The notes under the pieces are model-generated. The model was given only the letters and a program-made list of their open reading frames with translations, did no database searches and was not told the DNA's origin. A stretch of 64,000 nt of DNA from Azospirillum brasilense (lineage in GTDB: Bacteria > Pseudomonadota > Alphaproteobacteria > Azospirillales > Azospirillaceae): positions 124,001 through 188,000 of the forward strand of contig NZ_QOKV01000008.1 in the NCBI RefSeq assembly GCF_008365405.1, read 5' to 3'. Made by a program: the position numbers and the translations under genes. This document shows positions 36,057 through 47,540 of the stretch, piece after piece (position 1 is the first letter of the stretch; the number at the start of each line of letters is the position of its first letter).

Positions 36057-37748
36057 TTACGCCGCGCGAAGCTGCTGGAGGAAGCCCCCGACCTCGCGGT
36101 GCAGCGTGTCGAGCTGGTGGCCGAGCTGGCGCGACATCTCCAGCACGTCGCGGGCGGTGGCGCCGCTCTGGGTCGCCGCACCGGTGACGCCGGTGATGTT
36201 GGCCGACACCTCCTGGGTGCCGCCCGCCGCTTCCTGGACGTTGCGGCTGATCTCGCGGGTGGCCGCCCCCTGCTCCTCGACCGCCGAGGCGATGGAGGTC
36301 GCGATCTCGTTCACCCGAAGGATCACCTGGGTCACGCCCTGGATCTCGCCGACCGCGTCGCCGGTCACGGACTGGATGTTGGCGACCTGGGCGGCGATTT
36401 CCTCCGTGGCCTTGGCGGTCTGGTTGGCCAGCGCCTTGACCTCGCTCGCCACCACGGCGAAGCCCTTGCCGGCCTCTCCGGCGCGCGCCGCCTCGATGGT
36501 GGCGTTGAGCGCCAAAAGGTTGGTCTGGCTGGCGATGTCGTTGATGAGCTGGACGACCGCGCCGATCTTCTGCACCGCCTCGGCCAGCCCGCCGACCTTG
36601 TCGTTGGCCCGGCCGCTGAGGGTCACCGCCTCGCCGGCGATGCGCGACGACTCGGCGACCTGACGGCTGATCTCCTGGATCGAGCCGGCCAGCTCCTCCG
36701 ACGCGGCGGCCACGGTCTGCACGTTGGCGGAGGTCTGCTCCGTCGCCGCGGCGACCGAGGTCGCCAGCTCGTCGGTCTGGGCGGCGGCGCGGCTCATCTC
36801 GGCCGCGCGCTCCTCCATCGTCGCCGCCGCGTCGGACACGGTGCGGACGACGGCGCCGATGCTCTGCTCGAAACTGGCGGCCAGCGCCAGCATGGCGCGG
36901 TGCTTGTCCTCCTCGGCGCGCTGGGCCGACGCGGCCTGCTCGGCCTCCAGCCGCTGCTTGTCGCGGGCGTTGTTCTGGAAGACCAGCACGGCCTTGGCCA
37001 TGGCGCCGATCTCGTCGCCGCGCTCGGCCTCCGGAAAGCGGGTGGACAGGTCGCCGTCGGCCAGCGAGCGCATCTTGGCGCCCAGCCCGCGCAGCACCCG
37101 GCTGATGTCGGTGCCGACCCAGGCGATCAGGCCGACGGCCGGCACCGCCAGCGCCAGGATGACGAAGGCCAGCGTCCGCAGCTGGTCCAGGAAGGCGGCC
37201 CGGATGTCGTCGATGAAGATGCCGGTGCCGATGAAGATGTTCCACGGTTCGAAGCCGCGGACATAACCCAGCTTCACCGCCAGATCGCTGCCGCCGACCG
37301 TGCGCGGCCAGTCGTATTCCAGCAGGCCGTCGCCGCTGGCGCGGACCATGCGGATGAACTCCACGATCATGTGGACGCCGTTGGCCGACTTCAGCGGCTT
37401 GACGTCGGCGCCGATCAGCTTGGCGTTGACGTGGGCGAAGCCGTAGCCGTCCATGGTGTGGGCGAAGAGATACTCCTTGCCGCCGGCGTAGCGGATGCCG
37501 GCCACCGCGGCCTTGAAGCGGGCCTGCGCCTCGTCGCGGGTGATCTTGCCGGCGGCGGCGTCCGCCTCCAGCGTGGCGGCCAGGGTGACCCCGGTCTCCA
37601 CGATGCTGTGCAGCGTTTCCAGCCGGTCGGCGTGCATACGGCTGTAATTGAGATAAAGGCCGGCGCCGGCGATGGCGAAGGATGCGACCGAAGCCGCGAC
37701 GACGAGCGCCCACAGCTTGGCCCGAATGGAAAGCCTCGTGAGGATCAT
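36057..37748 (-). CDS. Methyl-accepting chemotaxis protein with single Cache sensor
   Basis: A 563-residue chemoreceptor. Membrane helix 1 (about residues 8-30), periplasmic sCache_2 domain (about 33-185: [36 protein letters not shown]), membrane helix 2 (about 190-212), HAMP ([15 protein letters not shown]), then the signalling domain with the hairpin tip [20 protein letters not shown]. Cache receptors sense small organic acids or other ligands. It works with CheA/CheW and CheY proteins encoded elsewhere; a CheY-like gene lies at 42666. The C-terminus shows no CheR-tether pentapeptide (NWETF type). Confidence 0.93.
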   Translation of the reverse strand: MILTRLSIRAKLWALVVAASVASFAIAGAGLYLNYSRMHADRLETLHSIVETGVTLAATLEADAAAGKITRDEAQARFKAAVAGIRYAGGKEYLFAHTMDGYGFAHVNAKLIGADVKPLKSANGVHMIVEFIRMVRASGDGLLEYDWPRTVGGSDLAVKLGYVRGFEPWNIFIGTGIFIDDIRAAFLDQLRTLAFVILALAVPAVGLIAWVGTDISRVLRGLGAKMRSLADGDLSTRFPEAERGDEIGAMAKAVLVFQNNARDKQRLEAEQAASAQRAEEDKHRAMLALAASFEQSIGAVVRTVSDAAATMEERAAEMSRAAAQTDELATSVAAATEQTSANVQTVAAASEELAGSIQEISRQVAESSRIAGEAVTLSGRANDKVGGLAEAVQKIGAVVQLINDIASQTNLLALNATIEAARAGEAGKGFAVVASEVKALANQTAKATEEIAAQVANIQSVTGDAVGEIQGVTQVILRVNEIATSIASAVEEQGAATREISRNVQEAAGGTQEVSANITGVTGAATQSGATARDVLEMSRQLGHQLDTLHREVGGFLQQLRAA

Positions 37749-37937
37749 GGGATGTCTGCCTGAAACTGTCTGCCCTGCCCTGTGTCCCGGCAAGCGGCGA
37801 TTGTTTGCCCTTGTCCTTCGCCAGGACTTCAAGGATGACCGACAGTCACAGGAAACTTATAAACGGACGTATAAGAATGCGGGGCGCGCCGGGGAGTGGG
37901 CGCCTTTGTCACACCACGTTTCCGGGTATTCCTGCGG

Positions 37938-39110
37938 TCAGGCGAGAAGAGCCCCCAGCACGGCGTTCAACCGCTGCCGTCCCTCGTGGGTGGCGCGCAA
38001 CGTGTCCTTGCCGACCTCCAGGAAACCGCCGGTCACCAGACGCTCCAGCGCCGCGGGATCGACCAGCCCGTCGAGGTCGCGGCCGGTCTCCTCGACCAGC
38101 CGGGCGCGGGCCACCCCCTCGCGCAGGCGCAGCCCCATCATCAGCAGCTCCGACCCGCGCGACTCGCGGGCGACCGGTTCGGGGGCGGCGGCGCCGTGGC
38201 CGTCGCGCTCCACCCGCTCCAGCCAGATTTCCGGGGCGCGGTGGGCGCGGGTGGCGAACTTCTCGCCGTCCAGGGTCAGCCGGCCATGGGCGCCGGGGCC
38301 GACGCCCACGTAATCGCCGTAGCGCCAGTAGGTCAGGTTGTGGCGGCTCTCCTCGCCGGGGCGGGCGTGGTTGGAAATCTCGTAGGCGGGCAGCCCGGCG
38401 CGGTCGAGCAGGCTCTGCGTCGCCTCGTAGAGGTCGCCGGCCAGATCCTCGTCGGGCAGCACCAGATCGCCCCGCGCGTGCAGGGGGAAGAAGGCCGTGC
38501 CCTCCTCGATGGTCAGCTGATAGACCGACAGATGGCCGACCGCGTGGTCCAGCGCGCGGGTCAGCTCCGCCTCCCACGCCGCGACGGACTGGCCGGGACG
38601 GGCGTAGATCAGGTCGAAGCTGAAGCGGGGGAAGGTCCGGGCGGCCAGCGCGATGGCGCCGGTCGCCTCGGCCGCGCTGTGCTGGCGGCCGAGGAACTTC
38701 AGCGCGGCGTCGTCCAGCGCCTGGATGCCCATCGACAGGCGGTTGACTCCGGCGGCGCGGAAGGCGCGGAACTTGTCGGCCTCGACCGAGGTCGGGTTGG
38801 CCTCCAGCGACACCTCCAGATCGTCGCCCACCGTCCAGCGGGCGGCGATGCGCTCCAGCACGGCGCCGACGGTCGCCGGCTCCATCAGCGACGGCGTGCC
38901 ACCCCCGAAGAAGACCGAGGTGACCCGGCGGCCGGGCGTTGCGTCCGCGTAATGATCCAGCTCCCGCACCAGCGCGGCGCGCCAGCGGTCATGCTCGACC
39001 CGGTCGCGGACGTGGCTGTTGAAGTCGCAGTACGGGCACTTCGCCTTGCAGAAGGGCCAGTGGATGTAGATCCCGAAGCCAGGCCCCATGGATTCAGGGA
39101 TTGGGGTCAC
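37938..39110 (-). CDS. hemW: Radical SAM heme chaperone HemW
   Basis: A 390-residue radical SAM protein that hands heme to respiratory enzymes. [20 protein letters not shown] carries the CX3CX2C iron-sulfur cluster (Cys 21, 25, 28), followed by FGGGTPSLM and the HemW C-terminal domain. It is often annotated as coproporphyrinogen III oxidase but is of HemW type by the compact N-terminus. The likely start is GTG 39110, whose GTG overlaps the rdgB stop (GTGA); GTG 39119 and ATG 39089 are alternatives. It is translationally coupled to rdgB. Confidence 0.9.
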   Translation of the reverse strand: MTPIPESMGPGFGIYIHWPFCKAKCPYCDFNSHVRDRVEHDRWRAALVRELDHYADATPGRRVTSVFFGGGTPSLMEPATVGAVLERIAARWTVGDDLEVSLEANPTSVEADKFRAFRAAGVNRLSMGIQALDDAALKFLGRQHSAAEATGAIALAARTFPRFSFDLIYARPGQSVAAWEAELTRALDHAVGHLSVYQLTIEEGTAFFPLHARGDLVLPDEDLAGDLYEATQSLLDRAGLPAYEISNHARPGEESRHNLTYWRYGDYVGVGPGAHGRLTLDGEKFATRAHRAPEIWLERVERDGHGAAAPEPVARESRGSELLMMGLRLREGVARARLVEETGRDLDGLVDPAALERLVTGGFLEVGKDTLRATHEGRQRLNAVLGALLA

Positions 39111-39709
39111 TTGAAGCACCGCTCCACAAGCTGGCGGAAGGCGTCGGCCCGGTGGCTCATCTCATGCTTCCTGGCCGGGTCCATCTCGCCGAAGGTGATG
39201 TCGTGGCCGTCCGGCCTGAACATCGGATCGTAACCGAAACCATGCGCGCCGCGCGGCGGCCAGACCAGCGTGCCGGGGCAGCGGCCCTCCACCGTCTCGA
39301 CATGGCCGTCCGGCCAGGCGAGCGACAGGGCGCAGACGAACCAGGCGCGGCGGTCGGTCTGGCCCTTCAACCCGTCCTCGACCTTGCCCATGGCCATCTG
39401 GAAATCCTTGGCCGGCCCGGCCCAGCGGGCGGAGTAGATGCCGGGGTCGCCGTTCAGCGCCGGCACCACCATCCCGCTGTCGTCGGCCAGCGCGACGTGG
39501 CCGGCCTTGGCGGCGGCCAGAGCCTTCAGCTCGGCGTTCGCGACGAAGGTGGTTCCCGTCTCCTCCGGCTCGGGCAGGCCAAGCTCGCCCGCGGACACGA
39601 AGGAGGCGGCGTAGGGGCCGAGCAGCGCCGCGATCTCGCGGACCTTGCCCTTGTTGTGGCTGGCGATCACCAGCGTGCCGCCCGTGAAGCGGCGGGGAGG
39701 CGTGGTCAT
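39107..39709 (-). CDS. rdgB: Non-canonical purine NTP pyrophosphatase (RdgB/HAM1)
   Basis: Hydrolyses dITP, XTP and similar damaged nucleotides so that they are not built into DNA. The 200-residue protein has [15 protein letters not shown] at the N-terminus, the acidic [11 protein letters not shown] motif, and the [14 protein letters not shown] signature of the HAM1 family. ATG 39709 is preceded by AAGGAA; a start at 39727 is less likely. Its end overlaps the hemW start, and rph lies about 110 bases upstream, so the three probably form an operon. Confidence 0.95.
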   Translation of the reverse strand: MTTPPRRFTGGTLVIASHNKGKVREIAALLGPYAASFVSAGELGLPEPEETGTTFVANAELKALAAAKAGHVALADDSGMVVPALNGDPGIYSARWAGPAKDFQMAMGKVEDGLKGQTDRRAWFVCALSLAWPDGHVETVEGRCPGTLVWPPRGAHGFGYDPMFRPDGHDITFGEMDPARKHEMSHRADAFRQLVERCFK

Positions 39710-39732
39710 GGGAGTTCCTTCTGTCACAGACC

Positions 39733-39804
39733 GTTGCCCCCACCCCGACCCTCCTCCGCTGGGCGGGGGAGGGGGGACCCGCGAAGCGGGAGGGTGGGGG
39801 CAAC
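39733..39804. repeat. Palindromic intergenic element between rph and rdgB
   Basis: A 72-bp unit with perfect 13-bp inverted ends, GTTGCCCCCACCC and GGGTGGGGGCAAC, and inner GC-rich hairpins (GACCCTCC/GGAGGGTC-like). It sits in the only gap of an otherwise tight gene run and may reduce read-through from rph to rdgB. Confidence 0.8.
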
Positions 39805-39818
39805 GCGCAGCCGCGCCT

Positions 39819-40538
<720 letters not shown>

Positions 40539-40700
40539 CGGGCATGATCCGCAAATCTGTTGAAATCGGCGGCAAGCTAGCGCCCGCTGCCCCCGCCGTC
40601 CAGCGCGCAACCGGGGCGCACGTTGATTCGGCGCGGACACCTGCCTAAATTCGGGACGCCGCCTCCGCGCTTCAACAGCATCGTCCGGTCCCCGCCCCGC

Positions 40701-41741
40701 ATGATCACCGAGCTGAACCAACGGTCCCGCGAGATCTTCCGGCTGATTGTCGACGCCTATGTGGCGACCGGCGAGCCGGTGGGCTCGCGCACGATCTCGC
40801 GGAGGCTCGGCATGGCCCTGTCGCCCGCGACCATCCGCAACGTCATGGCCGACCTGGAGGAGCAGGGGCTGCTCTACGCCCCCCACACCTCCGCCGGCCG
40901 CATCCCGACCGAGGCGGGGCTGCGCCTGTTCGTCAACGGCCTGCTGGAGATCGGCAGCCTGAGCGAGGACGAGCGCGGCTCCATCGAGGCCAAATGCGCC
41001 TCCTCCGGGCGGTCGCTGCAGGACGTGCTGGGCGAGGCCTCCACCCTGCTGTCCGGCCTGTCGCACTGCGCCGGGCTGGTGGTGGCGCCGAAGACCGACC
41101 GGCCGCTGAAGCACATCGAGTTCGTCTCGCTGGCCCCCGGCCGGGCGCTGGTCGTGCTGGTCAACGAGGACGGGCTGGTCGAGAACCGCGTCATCGAGGT
41201 GCCGGTCGGCGTGCCCGCCGCGACGCTGCAGATGGTCTCCAACTTCCTCAGCGCGAAGCTGGTCGGCCGCACGCTGGACGAGGCGCGGCAGGCCGTGCTG
41301 CGCGAGATCGAGGACCAGAAGACCGAGCTGGACGAATTGTCGCAGCGTGTGGTCTCCGCCGGCCTCGCCACCTGGGCGGGCAGCGGCGGGCAGAACAGCG
41401 GCCAGCTCATCGTGCGCGGCCAGGCGAAGCTGCTGGAGGACGTCACCGCCCTGTCGGACCTGGAGCGCGTGCGCGCCCTGTTCGAGGCGCTGGAGACCAA
41501 GGAGACCATGCTGCGCCTGCTCGACGCCACCGGGAAGGGCGACGGGGTGCAGATCTTCATCGGCGCGGAGAATGTGCTGTTCGGCCATTCCGGCTGTTCG
41601 CTGATCATCTCGCCGTTCCAGAACAGCCGCGAGCAGGTGATCGGCGCCATCGGCGTGATCGGCCCGACCCGCATCAATTATGCCCGGATCATCCCGCTTG
41701 TGGATTATACAGCCAAGGTCATCAGCCGCCTTGTCGGGTGA
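40701..41741 (+). CDS. hrcA: Heat-inducible transcription repressor HrcA
   Basis: Represses chaperone genes such as groESL through the CIRCE element. The 346-residue protein has a winged-helix start ([40 protein letters not shown]), [20 protein letters not shown], and the C-terminal LSALVAP-like ligand part ending [19 protein letters not shown] 40701 has no good ribosome site; a TTG at 40623 could add 26 residues. grpE follows by 64 bases, probably in the same operon. Confidence 0.94.
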   Translation: MITELNQRSREIFRLIVDAYVATGEPVGSRTISRRLGMALSPATIRNVMADLEEQGLLYAPHTSAGRIPTEAGLRLFVNGLLEIGSLSEDERGSIEAKCASSGRSLQDVLGEASTLLSGLSHCAGLVVAPKTDRPLKHIEFVSLAPGRALVVLVNEDGLVENRVIEVPVGVPAATLQMVSNFLSAKLVGRTLDEARQAVLREIEDQKTELDELSQRVVSAGLATWAGSGGQNSGQLIVRGQAKLLEDVTALSDLERVRALFEALETKETMLRLLDATGKGDGVQIFIGAENVLFGHSGCSLIISPFQNSREQVIGAIGVIGPTRINYARIIPLVDYTAKVISRLVG

Positions 41742-41805
41742 CGCCCTTGGCAATGCTTCACCCATTTCCCACCAGACGACGACCCAAGACGACAACGAGA
41801 GAGCC

Positions 41806-42414
41806 ATGAGCGAAGAGCAGAACAAGCCCGCCGAAGCCGAGGTGGAGCAGACCGAAGCCGTCCAGGACAAGTCCGCCCAGGACAAGGCCGCGGACGCCGG
41901 TGCCGGGGATCGCGTGGCCCAGCTTGAGGCCGAGGTCGCCAGCCTGAAGGACCAGCTCCTGCGCCAGATGGCCGAGGTGGAGAACACCCGCCGCCGCGCC
42001 CAGCGCGACCGTGAGGACGCCAGCAAGTTCGCCGTGTCCAGCTTCGCCAAGGAGCTGGTGACGGTGGCCGACAACCTGCGCCGCGCGCTGGAGGCCGTCC
42101 CCGCCGAGGGCCGCGAGAACGACGACGTGCTGAAGAGCCTCTCCGTCGGCGTGGAGGCGACGGAGCGCCAGCTCATCTCCGCCTTCGAGCGCGCGGGCAT
42201 CAAAAAGATCGACCCGACCGGCGAGCTGTTCGACCCGAACTTCCATCAGGTGATGTTCGAGATCGAGAGCACTGGCAAGCCTGCCGGCACCGTCGTGCAG
42301 GTTCTCCAGCCCGGCTACACCATCCATGGCCGCCTGCTGCGCGAGGCCATGGTGGGCGTCGCCAAGGCCGGTCCTCACGAAATGGGCGGCCAGCACGTCG
42401 ATACGAAAGCCTGA
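41806..42414 (+). CDS. grpE: Nucleotide exchange factor GrpE
   Basis: Releases ADP from DnaK. The 202-residue protein has an acidic, disordered N-terminal tail, a long coiled-coil helix ([20 protein letters not shown], then [20 protein letters not shown]) and the beta-wing domain with [17 protein letters not shown] and [23 protein letters not shown] 41806 follows GAGAGAG. It is probably co-transcribed with hrcA; its partners dnaK and dnaJ start about 3 kb downstream. Confidence 0.96.
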   Translation: MSEEQNKPAEAEVEQTEAVQDKSAQDKAADAGAGDRVAQLEAEVASLKDQLLRQMAEVENTRRRAQRDREDASKFAVSSFAKELVTVADNLRRALEAVPAEGRENDDVLKSLSVGVEATERQLISAFERAGIKKIDPTGELFDPNFHQVMFEIESTGKPAGTVVQVLQPGYTIHGRLLREAMVGVAKAGPHEMGGQHVDTKA

Positions 42415-42568
42415 TCGTCCTCCGGAGGATGGCCTGACCTTCCTCCGGACGGCAGGCGGCACGTCTTGCGGCGCGGGGGCTTCGGCTTGCCGCGCCGCTC
42501 CTTTTCGAACGGGTGCCGTCCTTCCGCTGATCCTAAGATACCGAAGAACTTGCGCCGGGCGGATCAAT

Positions 42569-42602
42569 CCCCTATTCGCATCTGGCCCCTATTCGCATCT
42601 GG
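42569..42602 (+). repeat. 17-bp tandem duplication upstream of the cheY-like gene
   Basis: CCCCTATTCGCATCTGG occurs twice in a row (42569-42585 and 42586-42602), 64 bases before the response-regulator start. It could be a doubled regulatory site or a recent slippage product. Confidence 0.85.
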
Positions 42603-42665
42603 GATTATCGCGGCGCACAATGAACCGCCTGTTCCAGGCCGCCGCTCATTCAGGGAACCGGACCC

Positions 42666-43031
42666 GTGGCCAAGACCATCCTGACCGTCGACGACTCCAA
42701 GACCATCCGCGACATGGTCGCCTTCACGCTGCGCAACGCCGGCTACGGCGTCACCGAGGCGGCGGACGGCAGCGCCGGTCTGGCGGAGGTCAACCGGCAG
42801 AAGTTCGACTGCATCATCACCGACCTGAACATGCCGGGCATGGACGGTCTGGCCTTGACCCGGGCCATCCGCGGCAGCGCGCTCAACCGCGCGACCCCCG
42901 TCCTGCTGCTGACCACCGAGGCCGATCCCGCCAAGAAGACCGCCGGCCGCGAGGCCGGGGCCACCGGCTGGCTGGTCAAGCCCTTCAACCCGGACAAGCT
43001 GGTCGAGACCGTGAAGAAGGTCTGCCCGTAA
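42666..43031 (+). CDS. CheY-like single-domain response regulator
   Basis: A 121-residue receiver with no output domain. It has the acidic pocket TVDDSKTIR, the phospho-Asp in FDCIITDLNMPGMDG (about residue 57), the conserved Thr in LLTTEAD and the Lys in WLVKPFNP. It is of CheY type and may switch flagellar motors or relay phosphate to another domain. The start is GTG 42666. The neighbouring genes are not chemotaxis genes, but a chemoreceptor lies at 36057. Partner kinase unknown. Confidence 0.9.
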   Translation: MAKTILTVDDSKTIRDMVAFTLRNAGYGVTEAADGSAGLAEVNRQKFDCIITDLNMPGMDGLALTRAIRGSALNRATPVLLLTTEADPAKKTAGREAGATGWLVKPFNPDKLVETVKKVCP

Positions 43032-43065
43032 CCGGGAAGGCGTCGAGACGGCGGGCCGGGGGGCC

Positions 43066-43962
43066 TTATCCCGCCCGCTCCCGCGTGAACAGGAACTCCC
43101 CCGCCGGATCGTGGGCGGCGAAGCGCCGCTGCGCCGTGTTGCGGTTGGCGACGGCGTAGCAATAGACGCAGCCGTGCGGACAGGTGTCGTAATCCCCGAT
43201 GTCGCGGCTTTCCGCGCACAGGCAGCCGGGGCGGTTGCCCTTCTCCTTGGCCGCGACGGGCCGCCCGGCGACGTCGGACAGCCGTTGCGCGTCGACGCAG
43301 CGGGCCGGCGCCGTTCCGGGGATGCCGGCCAGCTCCGGCTGGGTGCACAGCGTCAGCGCCATGCCGTGCTCCGCGGCGATTTCGGCCAGATCGGCCAGCA
43401 GGGCGCGCTTCTCCTCCGGGGCCGGGTCGCGCCAGGGCACACCGGCGGCGTCCAGGTTGCGCGCCGTCTTGCGGTAGGGCTGGAGGAAGGACACCACCGC
43501 CTCGTCGGTCAGGCCGCGCATCCGGCCGGCCAGCCGGGCAAAGGTCGCGCGGTGCCAGGACGGCGGCGTTGCGTCTGCCTTCACCATGGGCGCCATCACG
43601 ATGGGGTCGTAGCGCCAGACGGCGGCGCGCGGCCCCCAGCGGTCGCGCAGCCGGGCCATATGCTCCACCGCGCGCTCCGCGTCGGGGACGGAGCGTTCCA
43701 GCGCACCCGGCAGGCCGGTGACGCTGTACTGGACGACGAAGGGAAAGCCGCGCTCCGACACCTCCTCCAGCGCCGGAAGGAAGGGGCCGAGATTCTTGGT
43801 CCAGAAGACGAAGCCGTCGACCTCCGCGCGGGTCAGGCCGATGCGGTAGGTCTGGCCGCCATAGGGGTTGACCATGCGGCAGTGCCCGGCCTCCAGCCGG
43901 TTCAGGAACCAGCGCCCGTAAAAGGCGGGGATGTCCGTCTTGTAGCTGGCGGAAACGATCAT
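43066..43962 (-). CDS. DUF1848 family protein with Cys motif
   Basis: A 298-residue protein with the DUF1848 start MIVSASYKTDIPAFYGRWFL and the segment GFVFWTKNLGPFL. The C-terminal part has CLCAESRDIGDYDTCPHGCVY, a cluster of cysteines (about residues 245-265) that likely binds an iron-sulfur cluster. This is reminiscent of radical SAM proteins but in an unusual C-terminal position. The reaction is unknown. It is convergent with the response-regulator gene. Confidence 0.82.
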   Translation of the reverse strand: MIVSASYKTDIPAFYGRWFLNRLEAGHCRMVNPYGGQTYRIGLTRAEVDGFVFWTKNLGPFLPALEEVSERGFPFVVQYSVTGLPGALERSVPDAERAVEHMARLRDRWGPRAAVWRYDPIVMAPMVKADATPPSWHRATFARLAGRMRGLTDEAVVSFLQPYRKTARNLDAAGVPWRDPAPEEKRALLADLAEIAAEHGMALTLCTQPELAGIPGTAPARCVDAQRLSDVAGRPVAAKEKGNRPGCLCAESRDIGDYDTCPHGCVYCYAVANRNTAQRRFAAHDPAGEFLFTRERAG

Positions 43963-44055
43963 CGCCGAACCATGGTGGCTCGGCGGGCCGCGATCAAGGC
44001 TGGATTCGCCGGCGCTTCGGCCTAAAGTGCCGGCACAGGATCAGGGGAGGATGCC

Positions 44056-44559
44056 GTGACGGGCGGACAGGACGGCCACAGCGTGGGCCATAGCGTGGAA
44101 TGGGAAGGGCTGGTGCGGTTCCGGCTGCCGGACGGCTGGCGCCCGGAGGTGGAGGAGCATGAGGGTCATGCCGTGGCCGCCTTTCATCCCCCGGCCCCGG
44201 CGGGCGGCGTGCTGCGGCTGGTCACCGACCGGGTGGCGCCCAAGGACGGGCCGGACGGCGCCGTGGCGGTGCTGCGCGAGATGGCGCTGCGCTTCGTGCG
44301 CCCCGACGACCCGCGGGCCAGCGACCGGATCGTCGAGCCGTGGGGTGACGACGGCGTGCTGGCCCAGGCGGTGATGATGACGGAGGAGGACGGCGGCACC
44401 GACGCCCATTACCTGTGGCTGGTCGGGGCGGAGCGGGACGGCAAGGCGGCCGCCGCCATGTTCAGCTACCGCCTGCCCATGGTCATGGACGGGGACGAGT
44501 CCTGCGCCGGCACGCTGGCCCTGCTCGACGGGGCGATCCGCGCGGCGGAGATTTTGTGA
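44056..44559 (+). CDS. Hypothetical protein
   Basis: A 167-residue soluble protein of unknown family. It is acidic, with alternating hydrophobic strands (LVRFRLPDGWRPEVEEHEGH; AAAMFSYRLPMVMDGDESCA), which suggests a small alpha/beta fold, perhaps of the PsbP/DcrB type, but this is speculative. GTG 44056 follows AGGGGAGG. A terminator lies 30 bases after the stop, so it is probably monocistronic. Confidence 0.6.
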   Translation: MTGGQDGHSVGHSVEWEGLVRFRLPDGWRPEVEEHEGHAVAAFHPPAPAGGVLRLVTDRVAPKDGPDGAVAVLREMALRFVRPDDPRASDRIVEPWGDDGVLAQAVMMTEEDGGTDAHYLWLVGAERDGKAAAAMFSYRLPMVMDGDESCAGTLALLDGAIRAAEIL

Positions 44560-44588
44560 GCGTCTGGGAGGCGCCCGGACGTTAAGGA

Positions 44589-44615
44589 AGCCGCCCTGTC
44601 GGGGGCGGCTTTTTC
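44589..44615 (+). terminator. Rho-independent terminator
   Basis: AGCCGCCC and GGGCGGCT form an 8-bp stem with a 5-base loop, followed by a T-rich run. It is placed after the hypothetical gene at 44056. Confidence 0.85.
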
Positions 44616-44704
44616 TTTTTCGGCCAGGTTGTTCGAACCCGGCATCCCCGGCGTTCCCGCGCCGGTTCGGGCGATCAACGTTCAGGCAATCAACGTTCGG
44701 GCGA

Positions 44705-44908
44705 TCAGCAATGGCCGGCGCCGCCGGACATCAGGGCCTTCAACTGTGCCGCCTTCGGATCGAAGGCCATGGCCGCTTCCTCCGCCGCCATGGCGGCCAG
44801 GCTGATGAAGCGCGCCAGATCGTCCAGATCACACTTCGTCGCGTCGTCCATAAGGCTGTCGAGGCAGGACTTGATGGCCAGAGCCATGTCGCGCCGTTCG
44901 TCCATCAT
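44705..44908 (-). CDS. Small hypothetical protein
   Basis: A 67-residue, mainly helical acidic protein beginning MMDERRDMALAIKSCLDSLM and ending GGAGHC. It contains paired Cys residues and Ala-rich helices (SLAAMAAEEAAMAFD). ATG 44908 is preceded by GGGGGATC. It is of unknown family and not clearly part of an operon. Confidence 0.55.
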   Translation of the reverse strand: MMDERRDMALAIKSCLDSLMDDATKCDLDDLARFISLAAMAAEEAAMAFDPKAAQLKALMSGGAGHC

Positions 44909-45458
44909 CTTGATCCCCCATGGAATACTGCACACGGTCCCGCTTCGGAAAGCCATGCCTGCGAACAACAGCGGCCCCCTTTGCCTTGGAGGGATATATC
45001 ATATTTCCTTCGGATCTCCACTATTAGAATCTTGAGACAACAAAGAAACGGAGGAACCGGCAATTGATTGCGCACAAGAATGCACACCATTACTTGTTAA
45101 TGAAAAGTTAACATGGCTGGGATGCGGGGTTTTGCTTGTGTTAAAGCCCTGTAACAGAGCGCTTTCCGGCGTCTTGGCGGGATGAGGGAATGACGTTGCA
45201 CGCCTTATGCTTCTGAATACCCTGGTATTCACTTGCGACGCGAAGCCACGGGCGCGACGATATGCCCCGGCGTGCGCGTCACCTTTTGGTCTTTTGACGG
45301 TTGGCGGAATGACCAGGACGTTGCAGCCCGAAACGCACCTGCCTATATCTCCGGCGACAGACGTGAATCCACCCAACCGTTCCACCGACCCCAAGGGGAT
45401 CGCGGCGGTGCCGGACCAAACGGGCCGCCACGCATCTGCCGAACAACAGAGGCTGAAC
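44909..45458. promoter_or_regulatory. 550-base regulatory region upstream of dnaK
   Basis: No gene is called here. It holds an inverted repeat TGTTAA-N7-TTAACA (45095-45113), a second one, GAATACC-CT-GGTATTC, near 45215, and a heat-shock-type promoter candidate at 45320-45350. I see no CIRCE element (TTAGCACTC-N9-GAGTGCTAA), so HrcA control of dnaK is not supported here. An in-frame extension of dnaK to 45207 is open but lacks similarity. Confidence 0.5.
45320..45350 (+). promoter_or_regulatory. Candidate sigma-32 promoter of dnaK
   Basis: GTTG (45320-45323), 18 bases, then CCTATATCT (45342-45350). The downstream box fits the alphaproteobacterial heat-shock -10 pattern (CYTATNT). The upstream box deviates from CTTG at one base. 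The leader would be about 100 bases. Confidence 0.4.
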
Positions 45459-47378
<1,920 letters not shown>

Positions 47379-47387
47379 GCGTTCGGA

Positions 47388-47430
47388 ACCGGAGGCAATC
47401 GTCGGGCAGCCGCCCGTTGCCTCCGGTGTC
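47388..47430. repeat. Hairpin between dnaK and dnaJ
   Basis: GGAGGCAA and TTGCCTCC are complementary, spaced by about 18 bases that can pair further (GGGCAGCCGCCC). No T-run follows, so it may weaken read-through or protect the dnaK mRNA 3' end and not act as a full terminator. Confidence 0.55.
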
Positions 47431-47540
47431 ACAGCCGGGAGAACCCGGCGCCATGCAGTATCGTCCGGCCCGTCATCCGTCCTGCGGTGGCGGGCCGGAG
47501 ATATGATTGGTCTATTAGTATGTGAAGGCGGTCGGGGCCC

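Noticed and set aside
35518-37713. A 731-residue fusion of DHFR with an N-terminal extension
   Set aside because: The upstream part is a shifted frame of the chemoreceptor gene; DHFR has its own ATG at 36024 and normal length.
40539-41805. CIRCE element upstream of hrcA or grpE
   Set aside because: No 9-bp arms matching TTAGCACTC and GAGTGCTAA are found in the gaps 40539-40700 or 41742-41805.
44909-45458. Hidden tRNA or small RNA upstream of dnaK
   Set aside because: No cloverleaf or clear hairpin-plus-T-run was seen; only short inverted repeats and a promoter-like site.
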